DNA of 64,000 bases from Kineosporia aurantiaca JCM 3230 (lineage in GTDB: Bacteria; Actinomycetota; Actinomycetes; Actinomycetales; Kineosporiaceae), in assembly GCA_000719025.1 (NCBI GenBank), contig JODP01000001.1:434001-498000 (forward strand), written 5' to 3'. Below the pieces are notes generated by a model. That model was given only the letters and a program-made list of their open reading frames with translations. It ran no database searches and was not told the origin of the DNA. Positions 33,970-41,399 of the stretch are shown here, piece after piece. Both the position numbers and the translations under genes were made by a program. How positions within the stretch are numbered: the first letter of the stretch is position 1; the number at the start of each line of letters is the position of its first letter.

Positions 33970-35607
33970 TTGACGATCGAGCAGCTCAACCTGGCGCTGC
34001 TCGCCGGTCCGGCAGTTCTGCTCATCGCGGTCGCGGCCGTCCGGCTTTCCGTCGGCACCGGTTTCCCGTCACTCCTGCTCTACCTAGCGCTCGGCCTGAT
34101 CATCGGCGAGGGCGGCCTGGGGCTGCAGTTCGAGGACGCGGAGCTCACCTCGGTCCTGGGGTATGCGGCGCTGGTCCTGATCCTGGCCGAGGGCGGCATC
34201 ACCACCAAGTGGAAGACGATCAAGCCGTCGGTCGCCCCCGCCGCCCTGCTGGCCACCGTGGGCACCTGCGTCTCGGTGGCGGTCGCCGGTACCGCCGCGC
34301 ACTTCGTGCTCAGCCTGGACTGGTCGCTGGCCCTGCTGCTGGGCGCCGCGGTCTCCTCGACCGACGCGGCAGCAGTGTTCTCGGTGCTGCGCCGGGTGCC
34401 GCTCCCCCCGCGCCTGGTCGGCATGCTGGAGGCCGAGTCCGGCTTCAACGACGCACCGGTCGTGATCATCGTCATTGCGCTGACCGAGGTGGCCCACGGC
34501 GGCGAATCGCACAGCATCCCCTTCCTGCTCGGCGAGGCCGCCTTCGAGCTGGTCGTCGGCACCGCCCTGGGCCTGGGCATCGGCTTCCTCGGCGCGGTGG
34601 CGCTGCGCCGGGTCGCCCTGCCCTCCTCCGGCCTCTACCCGATCGCGGTGTTCGGCTTCGCGATCGGTTCGTACGGCGCCGCGGCCACCCTGCACGCCTC
34701 CGGCTTCATCGCCGTCTACCTGTGCTCGCTGGTGCTCGGGAACTCCCGGCTGCAGCACGGGGTGGCGGTACGCGGCTTCGCCGAGGGGCTGGGCTGGATC
34801 GCCCAGATCGGGCTGTTCGTGCTGCTCGGCCTGCTGGCCTCGCCGGAGCGGCTGCCCGCCCAGGTCGGCCCGGCCTTCCTGATCGGCCTGATCCTGCTGC
34901 TGGTGGCCCGGCCGCTGTCGGTCCTGGCCTCGGTGTCCTGGTTCCGGGTCCCGCTGCGGGACCAGGCCTTCCTGTCCTGGGCCGGGCTGCGCGGGGCGGT
35001 GCCCGTGGTGCTGGCGACCGTGCCGGTGGCCGAGGGGGTGCCGGACTCCCGTCAGCTCTTCGACATCGTCTTCTGCCTGGTGCTGATCTTCACCCTGGTC
35101 CAGGCGCCGACCCTGCCCTGGGTGGCGAAGCGGCTGGGGCTGACCGAGGACTCGCCGACCATCGGCCTGGAGGTCGAGTCGGTGCCGCTCGGAGCGCGCG
35201 GGGCCGACGTCCTGGAGGCCCACGTGGGCCCGAACTCGCGGCTGCACGGCGTGGAGATCTTCGAGCTCCGGCTACCCCCAGGAGCCAACGTGACGCTGAT
35301 CCTGCGCGACGGGGAGGCGATCGTGCCCGACGCCCGCACCGTGCTACGGCACCGGGATGATCTGATCCTGGTCACTCCGGCCGCGGTGCGTTCGGCCACT
35401 GAGGACCGCCTGAAGGCGATCAGCGTGGGCGGCAAGCTGTCCGCCTGGCACGACAAGGCCCACCGCAGCGAAGGGCTCCGGCGGCCGACGGTTTCCCCCG
35501 ACGTTCCTACGCTCAGCGGGGACGGGGGCGCGCGAGCACTCGCACGTCGCCTCCGATCCGGCGGACGTCGGTCAGATCCAGACGCCAGACGTCGGCGATC
35601 GTCGTGA
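33970..35607 (+). CDS. Cation/proton antiporter (CPA1, NhaP2-like) with C-terminal RCK/TrkA-C domain
   Basis: The 545-residue protein has about 12-13 membrane segments over residues 1-390. They include the motif SSTDAAAVFSVLRRVPLP and the ion-site motif ESGFNDAPVVIIV, which fix the CPA1 family. Residues of about 400-480 form a cytosolic TrkA-C (RCK_C) domain (RGADVLEAHVGPNSRLHG, and GDEL-like segments after it) that senses ligand or ions in NhaP2/CvrA transporters. The likely role is K+(Na+)/H+ exchange for pH and turgor control. It starts at TTG 33970, 8 bases after GAAGGG. The last 95 bases overlap the convergent ribD gene. Confidence 0.9.
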   Translation: MTIEQLNLALLAGPAVLLIAVAAVRLSVGTGFPSLLLYLALGLIIGEGGLGLQFEDAELTSVLGYAALVLILAEGGITTKWKTIKPSVAPAALLATVGTCVSVAVAGTAAHFVLSLDWSLALLLGAAVSSTDAAAVFSVLRRVPLPPRLVGMLEAESGFNDAPVVIIVIALTEVAHGGESHSIPFLLGEAAFELVVGTALGLGIGFLGAVALRRVALPSSGLYPIAVFGFAIGSYGAAATLHASGFIAVYLCSLVLGNSRLQHGVAVRGFAEGLGWIAQIGLFVLLGLLASPERLPAQVGPAFLIGLILLLVARPLSVLASVSWFRVPLRDQAFLSWAGLRGAVPVVLATVPVAEGVPDSRQLFDIVFCLVLIFTLVQAPTLPWVAKRLGLTEDSPTIGLEVESVPLGARGADVLEAHVGPNSRLHGVEIFELRLPPGANVTLILRDGEAIVPDARTVLRHRDDLILVTPAAVRSATEDRLKAISVGGKLSAWHDKAHRSEGLRRPTVSPDVPTLSGDGGARALARRLRSGGRRSDPDARRRRSS

Positions 35608-36583
35608 TGCCCGCGTCCATCAACGCGTTCGGCCCCGCGCCGAGCAGCGCCGGAGCCAGGTAGGCGACCACCCGGTCGACCAGACCCGCCTCGACCATCG
35701 CCCCGGCCAGGCGCGGCCCGCCCTCCAGCAGCACATGCCGGCGCTCCCGGGCGTACAACTGCTGCATCAGGGCGGGCAGGTCGATTGCTCCGTCGGCGGT
35801 TGTGCCCACCTCGGCCCCGGTGGCGATCCAGGTCGGCGCGTCATTCCCGCGAATCCGCGCGTCCTGCGGGGTACGGCCATGGGTGTCGGCGACCACCCGC
35901 AGCGGCTGACGGGTGAGCGGACTGCCCTCCGCGTCCCGCACGGTCAGCAGCGGGTCATCAGCCAGCACGGTGCCGACGCCGACCAGCATGGTGTCTACCT
36001 GGGCCCGCAACCGGTGCACGTCCGAGCGCGCCTCGACGCTGGTGATCCACTGGCTGGTTCCGTCCTGCGCGGCCACCCGGCCGTCCAGCGTCGCCGCAAA
36101 CTTCCAGGTCACGAAGGGGCGCTGCTGGCGGACGGCGGTGAGCCAGACCTCGTTGCCCTCTCCCGGTTCCAGTCCCTGCTCCGCCTCAGCGGTGAGCACC
36201 CCGACCTCGACGTCCACCCCGGCCTGCTCCAGACGGGCAGCGCCTCCGGAGGCGGCGTCGGAGGGATCCGGAACCGCGATCACGACCCGGACGACCCCGG
36301 CCTTAAGCAGCGCCTCCGAGCACGGCCCGGTCCGCCCAGTGTGGTTGCAGGGCTCCAGCGTGACCACCGCCGTCGTGCCCCGCGCCCGCTCCCCCGCTGC
36401 TGTGAGCGCGACCACCTCGGCGTGCGGGCCGCCCGCGTGGTCGTGCCAGCCCTCGGCCACCACGGACCCGTCCGGATCCAGCAGGACGCAGCCCACCACC
36501 GGGTTCGGCAGGGCCGTGGGCAGGCCCCGGGCCGCCAGCCCGATCGCCCGCCGCATCGCCTGGATCTCTGCCTCGCTCGCCAT
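35513..36583 (-). CDS. ribD: Bifunctional riboflavin biosynthesis deaminase/reductase
   Basis: RibD (356 residues) deaminates and then reduces the pyrimidine intermediate of riboflavin synthesis. The N-terminal deaminase has the zinc site HAEVVAL (residue of about 54) and TLEPCNHTGRTGPC (about 81-94). The reductase domain (about 150-355) has TWKFAATLDGRVAAQDGTSQ, VGVGTVLADDPLLTVR and LLEGGPRLAGAMVEAGLVD. No other rib genes are adjacent, so it stands alone here. No FMN riboswitch was recognised in the upstream 200 bases. Its 3' end overlaps the antiporter gene on the opposite strand. Confidence 0.95.
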   Translation of the reverse strand: MASEAEIQAMRRAIGLAARGLPTALPNPVVGCVLLDPDGSVVAEGWHDHAGGPHAEVVALTAAGERARGTTAVVTLEPCNHTGRTGPCSEALLKAGVVRVVIAVPDPSDAASGGAARLEQAGVDVEVGVLTAEAEQGLEPGEGNEVWLTAVRQQRPFVTWKFAATLDGRVAAQDGTSQWITSVEARSDVHRLRAQVDTMLVGVGTVLADDPLLTVRDAEGSPLTRQPLRVVADTHGRTPQDARIRGNDAPTWIATGAEVGTTADGAIDLPALMQQLYARERRHVLLEGGPRLAGAMVEAGLVDRVVAYLAPALLGAGPNALMDAGITTIADVWRLDLTDVRRIGGDVRVLARPRPR

Positions 36584-36750
36584 CCGCAGTCCCGTCTTGT
36601 CGGTTCGGTCTTCCCCGGCCTACCCCGCCCGGGCGGAGGCGGGAATGGTCGTCCCCCCAGACCCGTTCCACTGCCTGTTCCATCCGCTGCCAGACTGATT
36701 CTCGCTGATCATCTGGCGGTCATCCGTCGGAGCGACACCCGCGGGTGCAT

Positions 36751-36756
36751 TATGAT
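36751..36756 (+). promoter_or_regulatory. Candidate -10 element for the Ruc/FmdB gene
   Basis: TATGAT, reading into the first base of the CIRCE element, is a good -10 hexamer. The matching -35 region is GC-rich and not convincing. Its direct overlap with the operator would explain repression by HrcA. Confidence 0.5.
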
Positions 36757-36782
36757 TGGCACTCAAGACTAGAGAGTGCCAG
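36756..36782. promoter_or_regulatory. CIRCE operator (HrcA binding site)
   Basis: TTGGCACTC, nine bases, then GAGTGCCAG: the exact CIRCE architecture (consensus TTAGCACTC-N9-GAGTGCTAA), with the G/C variant common in high-GC organisms. It lies 20 bases before the start of the FmdB/Ruc gene and overlaps its -10 candidate. In M. tuberculosis the homologous Rv0991c belongs to the HrcA heat-shock regulon. Confidence 0.9.
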
Positions 36783-36802
36783 CCGGCTATCAGGAGGACG
36801 AC

Positions 36803-37165
36803 GTGCCCACGTACGTCTATGCGTGCACCGAGTGCAACCACGGCTTCGAGGCGCACCAGGCGTTCACCGATGACGCGCTGACCACATGCCCGGAGTGCGG
36901 CGGCAAGCTGCGCAAGGTGTTCAACTCGGTCGGCATCGTGTTCAAGGGCTCGGGCTTCTACCGGAACGACTCGCGCGGCGCGACGTCCAGCACGACCGCC
37001 CCCTCGACCGCGGCCGGCTCGGACTCCTCGACCAGCAGCTCTTCCTCGGACAGCAAGTCCCCGGCCACGAGCTCCTCGAGTTCTTCAGGTTCCTCAAGTT
37101 CTTCGGGCTCCTCGGGTGACTCGAAGGCCAGTTCGTCGACCGCTTCCAGCGGTAGCGCCGCCTGA
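36803..37165 (+). CDS. FmdB-type zinc-ribbon protein, Ruc-like redox-regulated chaperone
   Basis: The 120-residue protein starts at GTG 36803, 5 bases after AGGAGG. Residues 1-50 are an FmdB zinc ribbon with CxxC pairs CTEC (residue of about 8) and CPEC (about 32), then VFNSVGIVFKGSGFYRNDSR. Residues of about 60-120 are a Ser-rich disordered tail. This matches M. tuberculosis Rv0991c (Ruc), a chaperone activated by oxidation of its zinc cysteines, whose disordered tail is required for activity. The CIRCE operator directly upstream and the location near ribD, cyclo-ligase and galU strengthen the match. It probably protects unfolded proteins under combined heat and oxidative stress; this is by homology only. 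Confidence 0.88.
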   Translation: MPTYVYACTECNHGFEAHQAFTDDALTTCPECGGKLRKVFNSVGIVFKGSGFYRNDSRGATSSTTAPSTAAGSDSSTSSSSSDSKSPATSSSSSSGSSSSSGSSGDSKASSSTASSGSAA

Positions 37166-37177
37166 GCTGACCTCGGC

Positions 37178-37213
37178 AATCACCCCGCGGCCCTTGCGGC
37201 CTGCGGGGTGATT
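37178..37213 (+). terminator. Rho-independent-type terminator of the Ruc/FmdB gene
   Basis: A perfect 11-base hairpin, AATCACCCCGC (37178-37188) and GCGGGGTGATT (37203-37213), lies 12 bases past the stop. It is followed by CCTGTTTT. It isolates the heat-shock gene as a single-gene unit. Confidence 0.85.
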
Positions 37214-37381
37214 CCTGTTTTGGCGGGGGCAGTTGATCAATGGTGGACGCCGTCAGCCGGTTCCCGTCTCGGACCACCACCGGCTGCCAACCTGCTTTCC
37301 ACAGCAGGCACGACGAGCGCTTTGTCCACAGCCCGGCCCCTGAGGCAGCTTCGGCGCCTGGGCGCGGATTAGCTTTACCGC

Positions 37382-39265
37382 ATGTCAGCGACTGGTCCCG
37401 GATGGGTACCTGGCCGGGCGGTGAAACCTTCGCCCGTCCAGAACGATGATTCGATCAACCTTTTCACGCCCTATGCGGAAGTGCGGAAGGCAGCCGAAGA
37501 AGACCTGGAAGAGCAACGCCTCTCTGCCACACCATCTCTCGGCAAGGTCCGAACAGCCGCCCGAGGCCGCCGAAAGGCTACGCCAGGCGAAGGCGAGCCC
37601 AGCGGCAGGCCATTTCGCCGCCAGCAGGCCACACCCGACGCGATCGCACCCGAAGACAGCACCGTGCTTCGGCCGACCAATCCCCCTGAAGCCATCTCTC
37701 CATTGGGCGCCCAAAGCCATTTCTGGTCAGCCGAATCCACCGAGCCACGGTCCGACACCTCAGCCAACCCGCCATCCGACGCTGCTTCCAACCGCCGATC
37801 CCGCGATGCTGCCAATCCCCCACTCAGCGCTGCCCAGCCCCGAGGCACGGCCAAGCTCTGGCCGGGCAACACGGCGGAGCGACGTCCCAGCAACGCTGGT
37901 GAAGCACCCCCCGAAGCCGGAACCGGGCCCTGGCCGGACTCTGCCACCGAGGTCGACGTCGCAGCCGAGCCCGGAACCGCAGCCGAACCACGCCCCCGAG
38001 CCGCAACCGAGCCCTGGCCCGAACCTGCCGCTGAGGTCACCATCACAGCCGGGCCCCCAACCAGGGCCAATCCCTGGCCCGACTCTGCCACCGAGCCCGC
38101 GACCACAGCCAGGTCCCGAACCGGAGCCAGGGGTAAAGCTTGGCCCACGACAGCAGCCGAGTCGGGCCTCCACCCAGCCGACGAACCACGACCCAACATT
38201 GCGGCCGAACCCGGGAGCGTCCGTTTTCCCCACCCTTTGCCCGGCAACCTCACCGGCCGCCCGCGTAGCGTTTCCAGCTATGCATCCGAAGCAAAACCCG
38301 CTAACAGCAACCGTTTACCACTAACACCTGCGGCTGCGCGGCCCCTCGGAGACCAATTCACCTTTCACCAGCAGACGCTTACCGGCCGCACCTCGCGCGT
38401 AAGCAAACCCTCACCACTCACCCGCAGGCTGGAGCGTTCGGGGCTGCTCGGTCGGTACCGGGCAGTGCGGCATCCACCTCGGTTGGGGAGTGGGCGGGCG
38501 CGGGCCGCGCGGCTGGTGGTGGGACGGCATCGGGTGAAGCTGGGGGCGGGACTGATGCTGGCCGCGATCTGGGTGACGGTACGGGCGGCCAGTCCGGACC
38601 CACCGGAACTGGTCGGGGTGCTGGTGGCAGCGCATGATCTGGCGGCTGGCCATCTGCTCACGGCGGATGATCTGAAGACGGCGAAATGGCCAGCTGACCT
38701 GACCCCGGCCGGACGTCTCGTGGGAGGAACGGAAGCCAACTCCCCACCCGGCTCCGCGGAGGCTGGGCAGCCGGCGAGGGCGTCCTTCATTGGTCGGACT
38801 CTGGCCAGTGGAATTCGGGAGGGTGAGCCGCTTACGGATGCCCGGGTCCTTGGTTCTGGGCTCTTGCGCGGGCTGCCCGTCGGCAGTGTGGCGGTACCGG
38901 TGCGGCTCACTGATCCGGCCGGCGCTGCCCTGGTCCGGGCGGGAGACCACGTCGACATCCTGGCCAGCACGGCCGCCACGTGGTCGGCCGAGGATGCCGG
39001 TAGTTCGAGCTTCAGTCCGGCGACAACGCAGCGGGCGGTGCGGAATGCGTTGGTGCTCAGCGTTCCGGGGGTCACGGGATTACTGACGAACGGCGCTGGT
39101 CAGGGCGGATCCGGGCTTGGGGGGATCGGAGGTCAGGGGGCGAGTGGCTCGGCGGGTGACGGGTCCATGGCCGGGATGCTGGTGCTCGCGATCCAGGCGT
39201 CGGAGGTGGATCGGCTGGCCGGGGCGACGGCCGGGGCTCAGGTATCGGTCACCGTCCTGCCCTAA
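37382..39265 (+). CDS. SAF-domain (CpaB/RcpC-like) membrane protein with long N-terminal low-complexity extension
   Basis: The 627-residue protein starts at ATG 37382. Residues of about 1-330 are low-complexity Pro/Ala/Glu/Trp-rich repeats (for example PWPDSATE twice and EPWPEPAAE). Residues of about 355-395 are basic, then one membrane helix (about 392-408: VKLGAGLMLAAIWVTVRAA). The C-terminal SAF domain (about 410-480: VLVAAHDLAAGHLLTADDL) and an RcpC-like region with ALVRAGDHVDILAST follow. SAF proteins of this neighbourhood are usually 200-250 residues and relate to Flp pilus assembly (CpaB), although no pilus genes are present here. The extension is the anomaly. Orthologs sit beside fmdB and mscL in actinobacteria, which supports the identity. 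Function is not established. Confidence 0.75.
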   Translation: MSATGPGWVPGRAVKPSPVQNDDSINLFTPYAEVRKAAEEDLEEQRLSATPSLGKVRTAARGRRKATPGEGEPSGRPFRRQQATPDAIAPEDSTVLRPTNPPEAISPLGAQSHFWSAESTEPRSDTSANPPSDAASNRRSRDAANPPLSAAQPRGTAKLWPGNTAERRPSNAGEAPPEAGTGPWPDSATEVDVAAEPGTAAEPRPRAATEPWPEPAAEVTITAGPPTRANPWPDSATEPATTARSRTGARGKAWPTTAAESGLHPADEPRPNIAAEPGSVRFPHPLPGNLTGRPRSVSSYASEAKPANSNRLPLTPAAARPLGDQFTFHQQTLTGRTSRVSKPSPLTRRLERSGLLGRYRAVRHPPRLGSGRARAARLVVGRHRVKLGAGLMLAAIWVTVRAASPDPPELVGVLVAAHDLAAGHLLTADDLKTAKWPADLTPAGRLVGGTEANSPPGSAEAGQPARASFIGRTLASGIREGEPLTDARVLGSGLLRGLPVGSVAVPVRLTDPAGAALVRAGDHVDILASTAATWSAEDAGSSSFSPATTQRAVRNALVLSVPGVTGLLTNGAGQGGSGLGGIGGQGASGSAGDGSMAGMLVLAIQASEVDRLAGATAGAQVSVTVLP

Positions 39266-39632
39266 GCGTTACGGCCGAGGCCAGGTCTTGAGCAGGAGGG
39301 CAGAACCTGGGCATCACGAGCATCAGGCCCAGGCTCGACCAGGTCACGGCCTCGACCAGTGCCGCGCGGCCGGAGAGCAGCGGCGGTCCTAACCAGCCCT
39401 CGTTACGGGGCCGCGTGTGCGCTACGCCAGCACCGCGTGAAGAACGGGGGTTCGGAGGCGTAGCAGGTACTGCCCTCAGGCCAGACCATCTGCGCCCTAT
39501 GGAACCCAGGTCAGAGAAGGATGGGGGTGGGGCTCGGGGGGCTGGGGCAGCGTCAGGGTGAGCGGCGGGAGGCTGGACATCCCACTAACCTCGCCGTGGT
39601 CCCACCCCCACCCCCCGGAGGCACGGCAAGTC
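39266..39632 (+). other. 367-base gap between SAF gene and mscL
   Basis: No ORF with actinobacterial codon bias and no tRNA-like fold was recognised on either strand. The last 80 bases are G-rich then C-rich and include CGGAGG, 11 bases before the mscL ATG, probably its ribosome site. A promoter for mscL presumably lies here but could not be placed. Confidence 0.4.
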
Positions 39633-40046
39633 ATGATCAAGGGCTTCAGAGATTTCATCATGCGTGGCAACGTCATCGAGCTGGCCATCGCGGTGGTCAT
39701 CGGTGCGGCGTTCGGCAAGATCGTGTCGGCCTTCACCGACGGCATCATCACCCCGCTCATTGCCTCGATCGGGTCCAAGTCCGTCGGCGGCCTGAACTTC
39801 TTCATCCGGCCGGGCAACGACGCGACCGAGGTGAAAGTCAATGAACTGCTGACGGCGTGCGTCAACTTCCTGATCGTCGCGGCGGTCGTCTACTTCCTCA
39901 TCGTGGCCCCGATGAATGCCCTGATGGAGCGCCGCCGCCGGGGCGAGGAGCCGGAGCCGGCCACCCCGCCGGAGGACATCATGCTGCTGCAGGAGATCCG
40001 TGACCTGCTGCGGGACCGTCCGATGCAGCAGGGCCCGCAGGCCTGA
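39633..40046 (+). CDS. mscL: Large-conductance mechanosensitive channel
   Basis: MscL (137 residues) forms a pentameric inner-membrane channel that opens on membrane tension to release osmolytes. The N-terminal signature MIKGFRDFIMRGNVIELAIA leads into TM1 (VVIGAAFGKIVSAF). A periplasmic loop is followed by TM2 (CVNFLIVAAVVYFLIVAPM), the basic RRRRGEE linker and the C-terminal helix ILLLQEIRDLL-type bundle (here IMLLQEIRDLLRD). All of this is canonical. It starts at ATG 39633. It closes the conserved fmdB-SAF-mscL group. Confidence 0.96.
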   Translation: MIKGFRDFIMRGNVIELAIAVVIGAAFGKIVSAFTDGIITPLIASIGSKSVGGLNFFIRPGNDATEVKVNELLTACVNFLIVAAVVYFLIVAPMNALMERRRRGEEPEPATPPEDIMLLQEIRDLLRDRPMQQGPQA

Positions 40047-40059
40047 CAACACGCGCACC

Positions 40060-40265
40060 CGAACTACACGCACTGCACCGCACGCACCTGGCACAGCACG
40101 CACCTCGCACGGCACGGCAGCACCACGCGCGGCACCGCACGCACGACATGGCACCAAGCGCGGCATCGCACGCACGACACGGCACCACGCGCGGCACCTC
40201 AACAGCACGGCACCTCACACAGCACGGCACCTTGCACGACCCAGCACCGCGCACAGCACGGAACG
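40060..40265 (+). repeat. C/A/G-rich degenerate repeat tract after mscL
   Basis: About 205 bases consist almost wholly of GCACG, GGCACC and CACGCAC units, with very few T residues on the plus strand. The core is a 31-base unit starting GCGCGGCA(C/T)CGCACG at 40127 and 40158, with the start of a third at 40189. No coding frame uses it. It separates mscL from its terminator. Confidence 0.8.
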
Positions 40266-40271
40266 GCACCG

Positions 40272-40315
40272 AAGGCGCCGGTGTCCCGGACCCCCGACCG
40301 GGACACCGGCGCTTT
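40272..40315 (+). terminator. Terminator upstream of the SRPBCC gene
   Basis: A perfect 15-base hairpin, GCGCCGGTGTCCCGG (40275-40289) and CCGGGACACCGGCGC (40298-40312), is flanked by AA and TTT. This probably ends the mscL transcript after the repeat tract. Confidence 0.8.
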
Positions 40316-40356
40316 CTCATTGGCCGACGACGCCGCACCTGGCACGATGACGATTC

Positions 40357-40758
40357 ATGGCGATCGAATCGCGGCACGTCAGCATCCTGATCCAGCGCCC
40401 CTTCGAGCAGGTCTACGCCTTCGTCTCGAACCCCGCCAACCTCCCGGCCTGGGCCAGTGGCCTCAGCGACCGGATCGAGCAGGTCGACGGCGAATGGGTG
40501 GCCGACTCCCCGATGGGCCGGATCACGGTGAAGTTCGCTCCGCCCAACACCTTCGGGATCACCGACCACGAGGTGACCATCGCGGACGGGACGACCTTCT
40601 ACAACCCGATGCGGGTCATCCCGAACGGTTCGGAGAGCGAGGTCGACTTCACCGTGCGCCGGTTCGAAGGGGTTTCCGCGGAGGACTTCGAACGGGACGC
40701 CAGGACGGTGGCGGCCGACCTCGCCCGCCTGAAAGAGCTGGTAGAAGCTACTTCTTGA
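40357..40758 (+). CDS. SRPBCC (START-like) family protein
   Basis: The 133-residue protein has the SRPBCC helix-grip fold pattern: SRHVSILIQRPFEQVYAFVSN at the start, LPAWASGLSDRIEQVDGEW, then beta strands and a long C-terminal helix (EDFERDARTVAADLARLKEL). Such proteins bind hydrophobic ligands or act as polyketide-cyclase-like proteins; many are uncharacterised. There is no signal peptide, so it is cytoplasmic. The 3' end overlaps the convergent secreted-protein gene by 11 bases. The ligand is unknown. Confidence 0.8.
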   Translation: MAIESRHVSILIQRPFEQVYAFVSNPANLPAWASGLSDRIEQVDGEWVADSPMGRITVKFAPPNTFGITDHEVTIADGTTFYNPMRVIPNGSESEVDFTVRRFEGVSAEDFERDARTVAADLARLKELVEATS

Positions 40759-41329
40759 CCACGGAGAAGTTGCTGACCGACTCGCCGTGCCCGATCTTGC
40801 GGAGCTGGCGGTGGTCGGCCTCGACGAAGCCCCAGCGGCCCTCGATCCAGAACTTCTTGCCGCTGGGCGTGAACTTGAAGCGCTGGTTGGTCTTCTTCGC
40901 GTCGCAGACCACGATGTTCAGCGCGCCGCTCTTCTTCTGCTGCAGGCAGTAGGCGTCGGCCTCTTCGCTGTCGTTCAGGCTCATGATCGTGTACTTCGGG
41001 TTCTTCTTGGTGCCGACCTTGGTCAGCACCATCGACGTCCCGTCGGCGGACAGGCCGTTCGACTTCGTCGCCTTCGATCGGGAGAGGTCGGCCTTGCCGG
41101 TGCCCCGGACGGTCACGATGCGGTCCTTGCCCTTGAGCTTCGAGGCCTTGATCAGCACCGGCTCCCCGGTCCTCGGCGCGGCCCGGACGGCGACCAGATG
41201 ACTGGCGTCCAGCGGGATCTCCGCGGCCTGGGCCGAGCCGGCGGTGGTCAGCCAGAGCCCGGCGGCGAGGACGGGGACCGCGGTCAGCGCGGTGGCGGCC
41301 TTCACGCGGCGCGGCGTGAGCGAGAACAT
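40748..41329 (-). CDS. Secreted protein of unknown function
   Basis: The 193-residue protein starts at ATG 41329 after GGAGG. It has a clear signal peptide (hydrophobic LTAVPVLAAGLWLTTAGS, cleavage near AQA-AE). The mature part is basic and beta-rich, with two Cys residues (in AYCLQQKK and VVCDAKK) that may form a disulfide, and a C-terminal FWIEGRWGFVEADHRQLRK segment. I recognise no domain or catalytic motif. Lys-rich short secreted proteins of this style occur elsewhere in the window (52.3 and 60.7 kb), without visible homology between them. Confidence 0.75.
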   Translation of the reverse strand: MFSLTPRRVKAATALTAVPVLAAGLWLTTAGSAQAAEIPLDASHLVAVRAAPRTGEPVLIKASKLKGKDRIVTVRGTGKADLSRSKATKSNGLSADGTSMVLTKVGTKKNPKYTIMSLNDSEEADAYCLQQKKSGALNIVVCDAKKTNQRFKFTPSGKKFWIEGRWGFVEADHRQLRKIGHGESVSNFSVVKK

Positions 41330-41399
41330 GGGTTCCTCCAGAGGGACTGATCGATGCTTCCAATCAGAACCACGCCGGAGGAGCCCGAACGGTTGCGAC

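Noticed and set aside
36584..36755. FMN riboswitch ahead of ribD
   Set aside because: None of the conserved RFN-element strings was found in the ribD leader.
37322..37330. TTGTCCACA, a perfect actinobacterial DnaA box, before the SAF gene
   Set aside because: It is a single site with only one weaker TTTCCACAG nearby and no dnaA/dnaN context, so it is not an origin; at most a DnaA-responsive promoter.
39266..39632. tRNA or small RNA between the SAF gene and mscL
   Set aside because: No cloverleaf or T-loop sequence could be recognised on either strand.
40000..40390. Plus-strand ORFs over the CAC/GGC repeat tract
   Set aside because: They read tandem repeats as Thr/Arg/His-rich peptides, lack ribosome sites and are cut by the mscL terminator hairpin.
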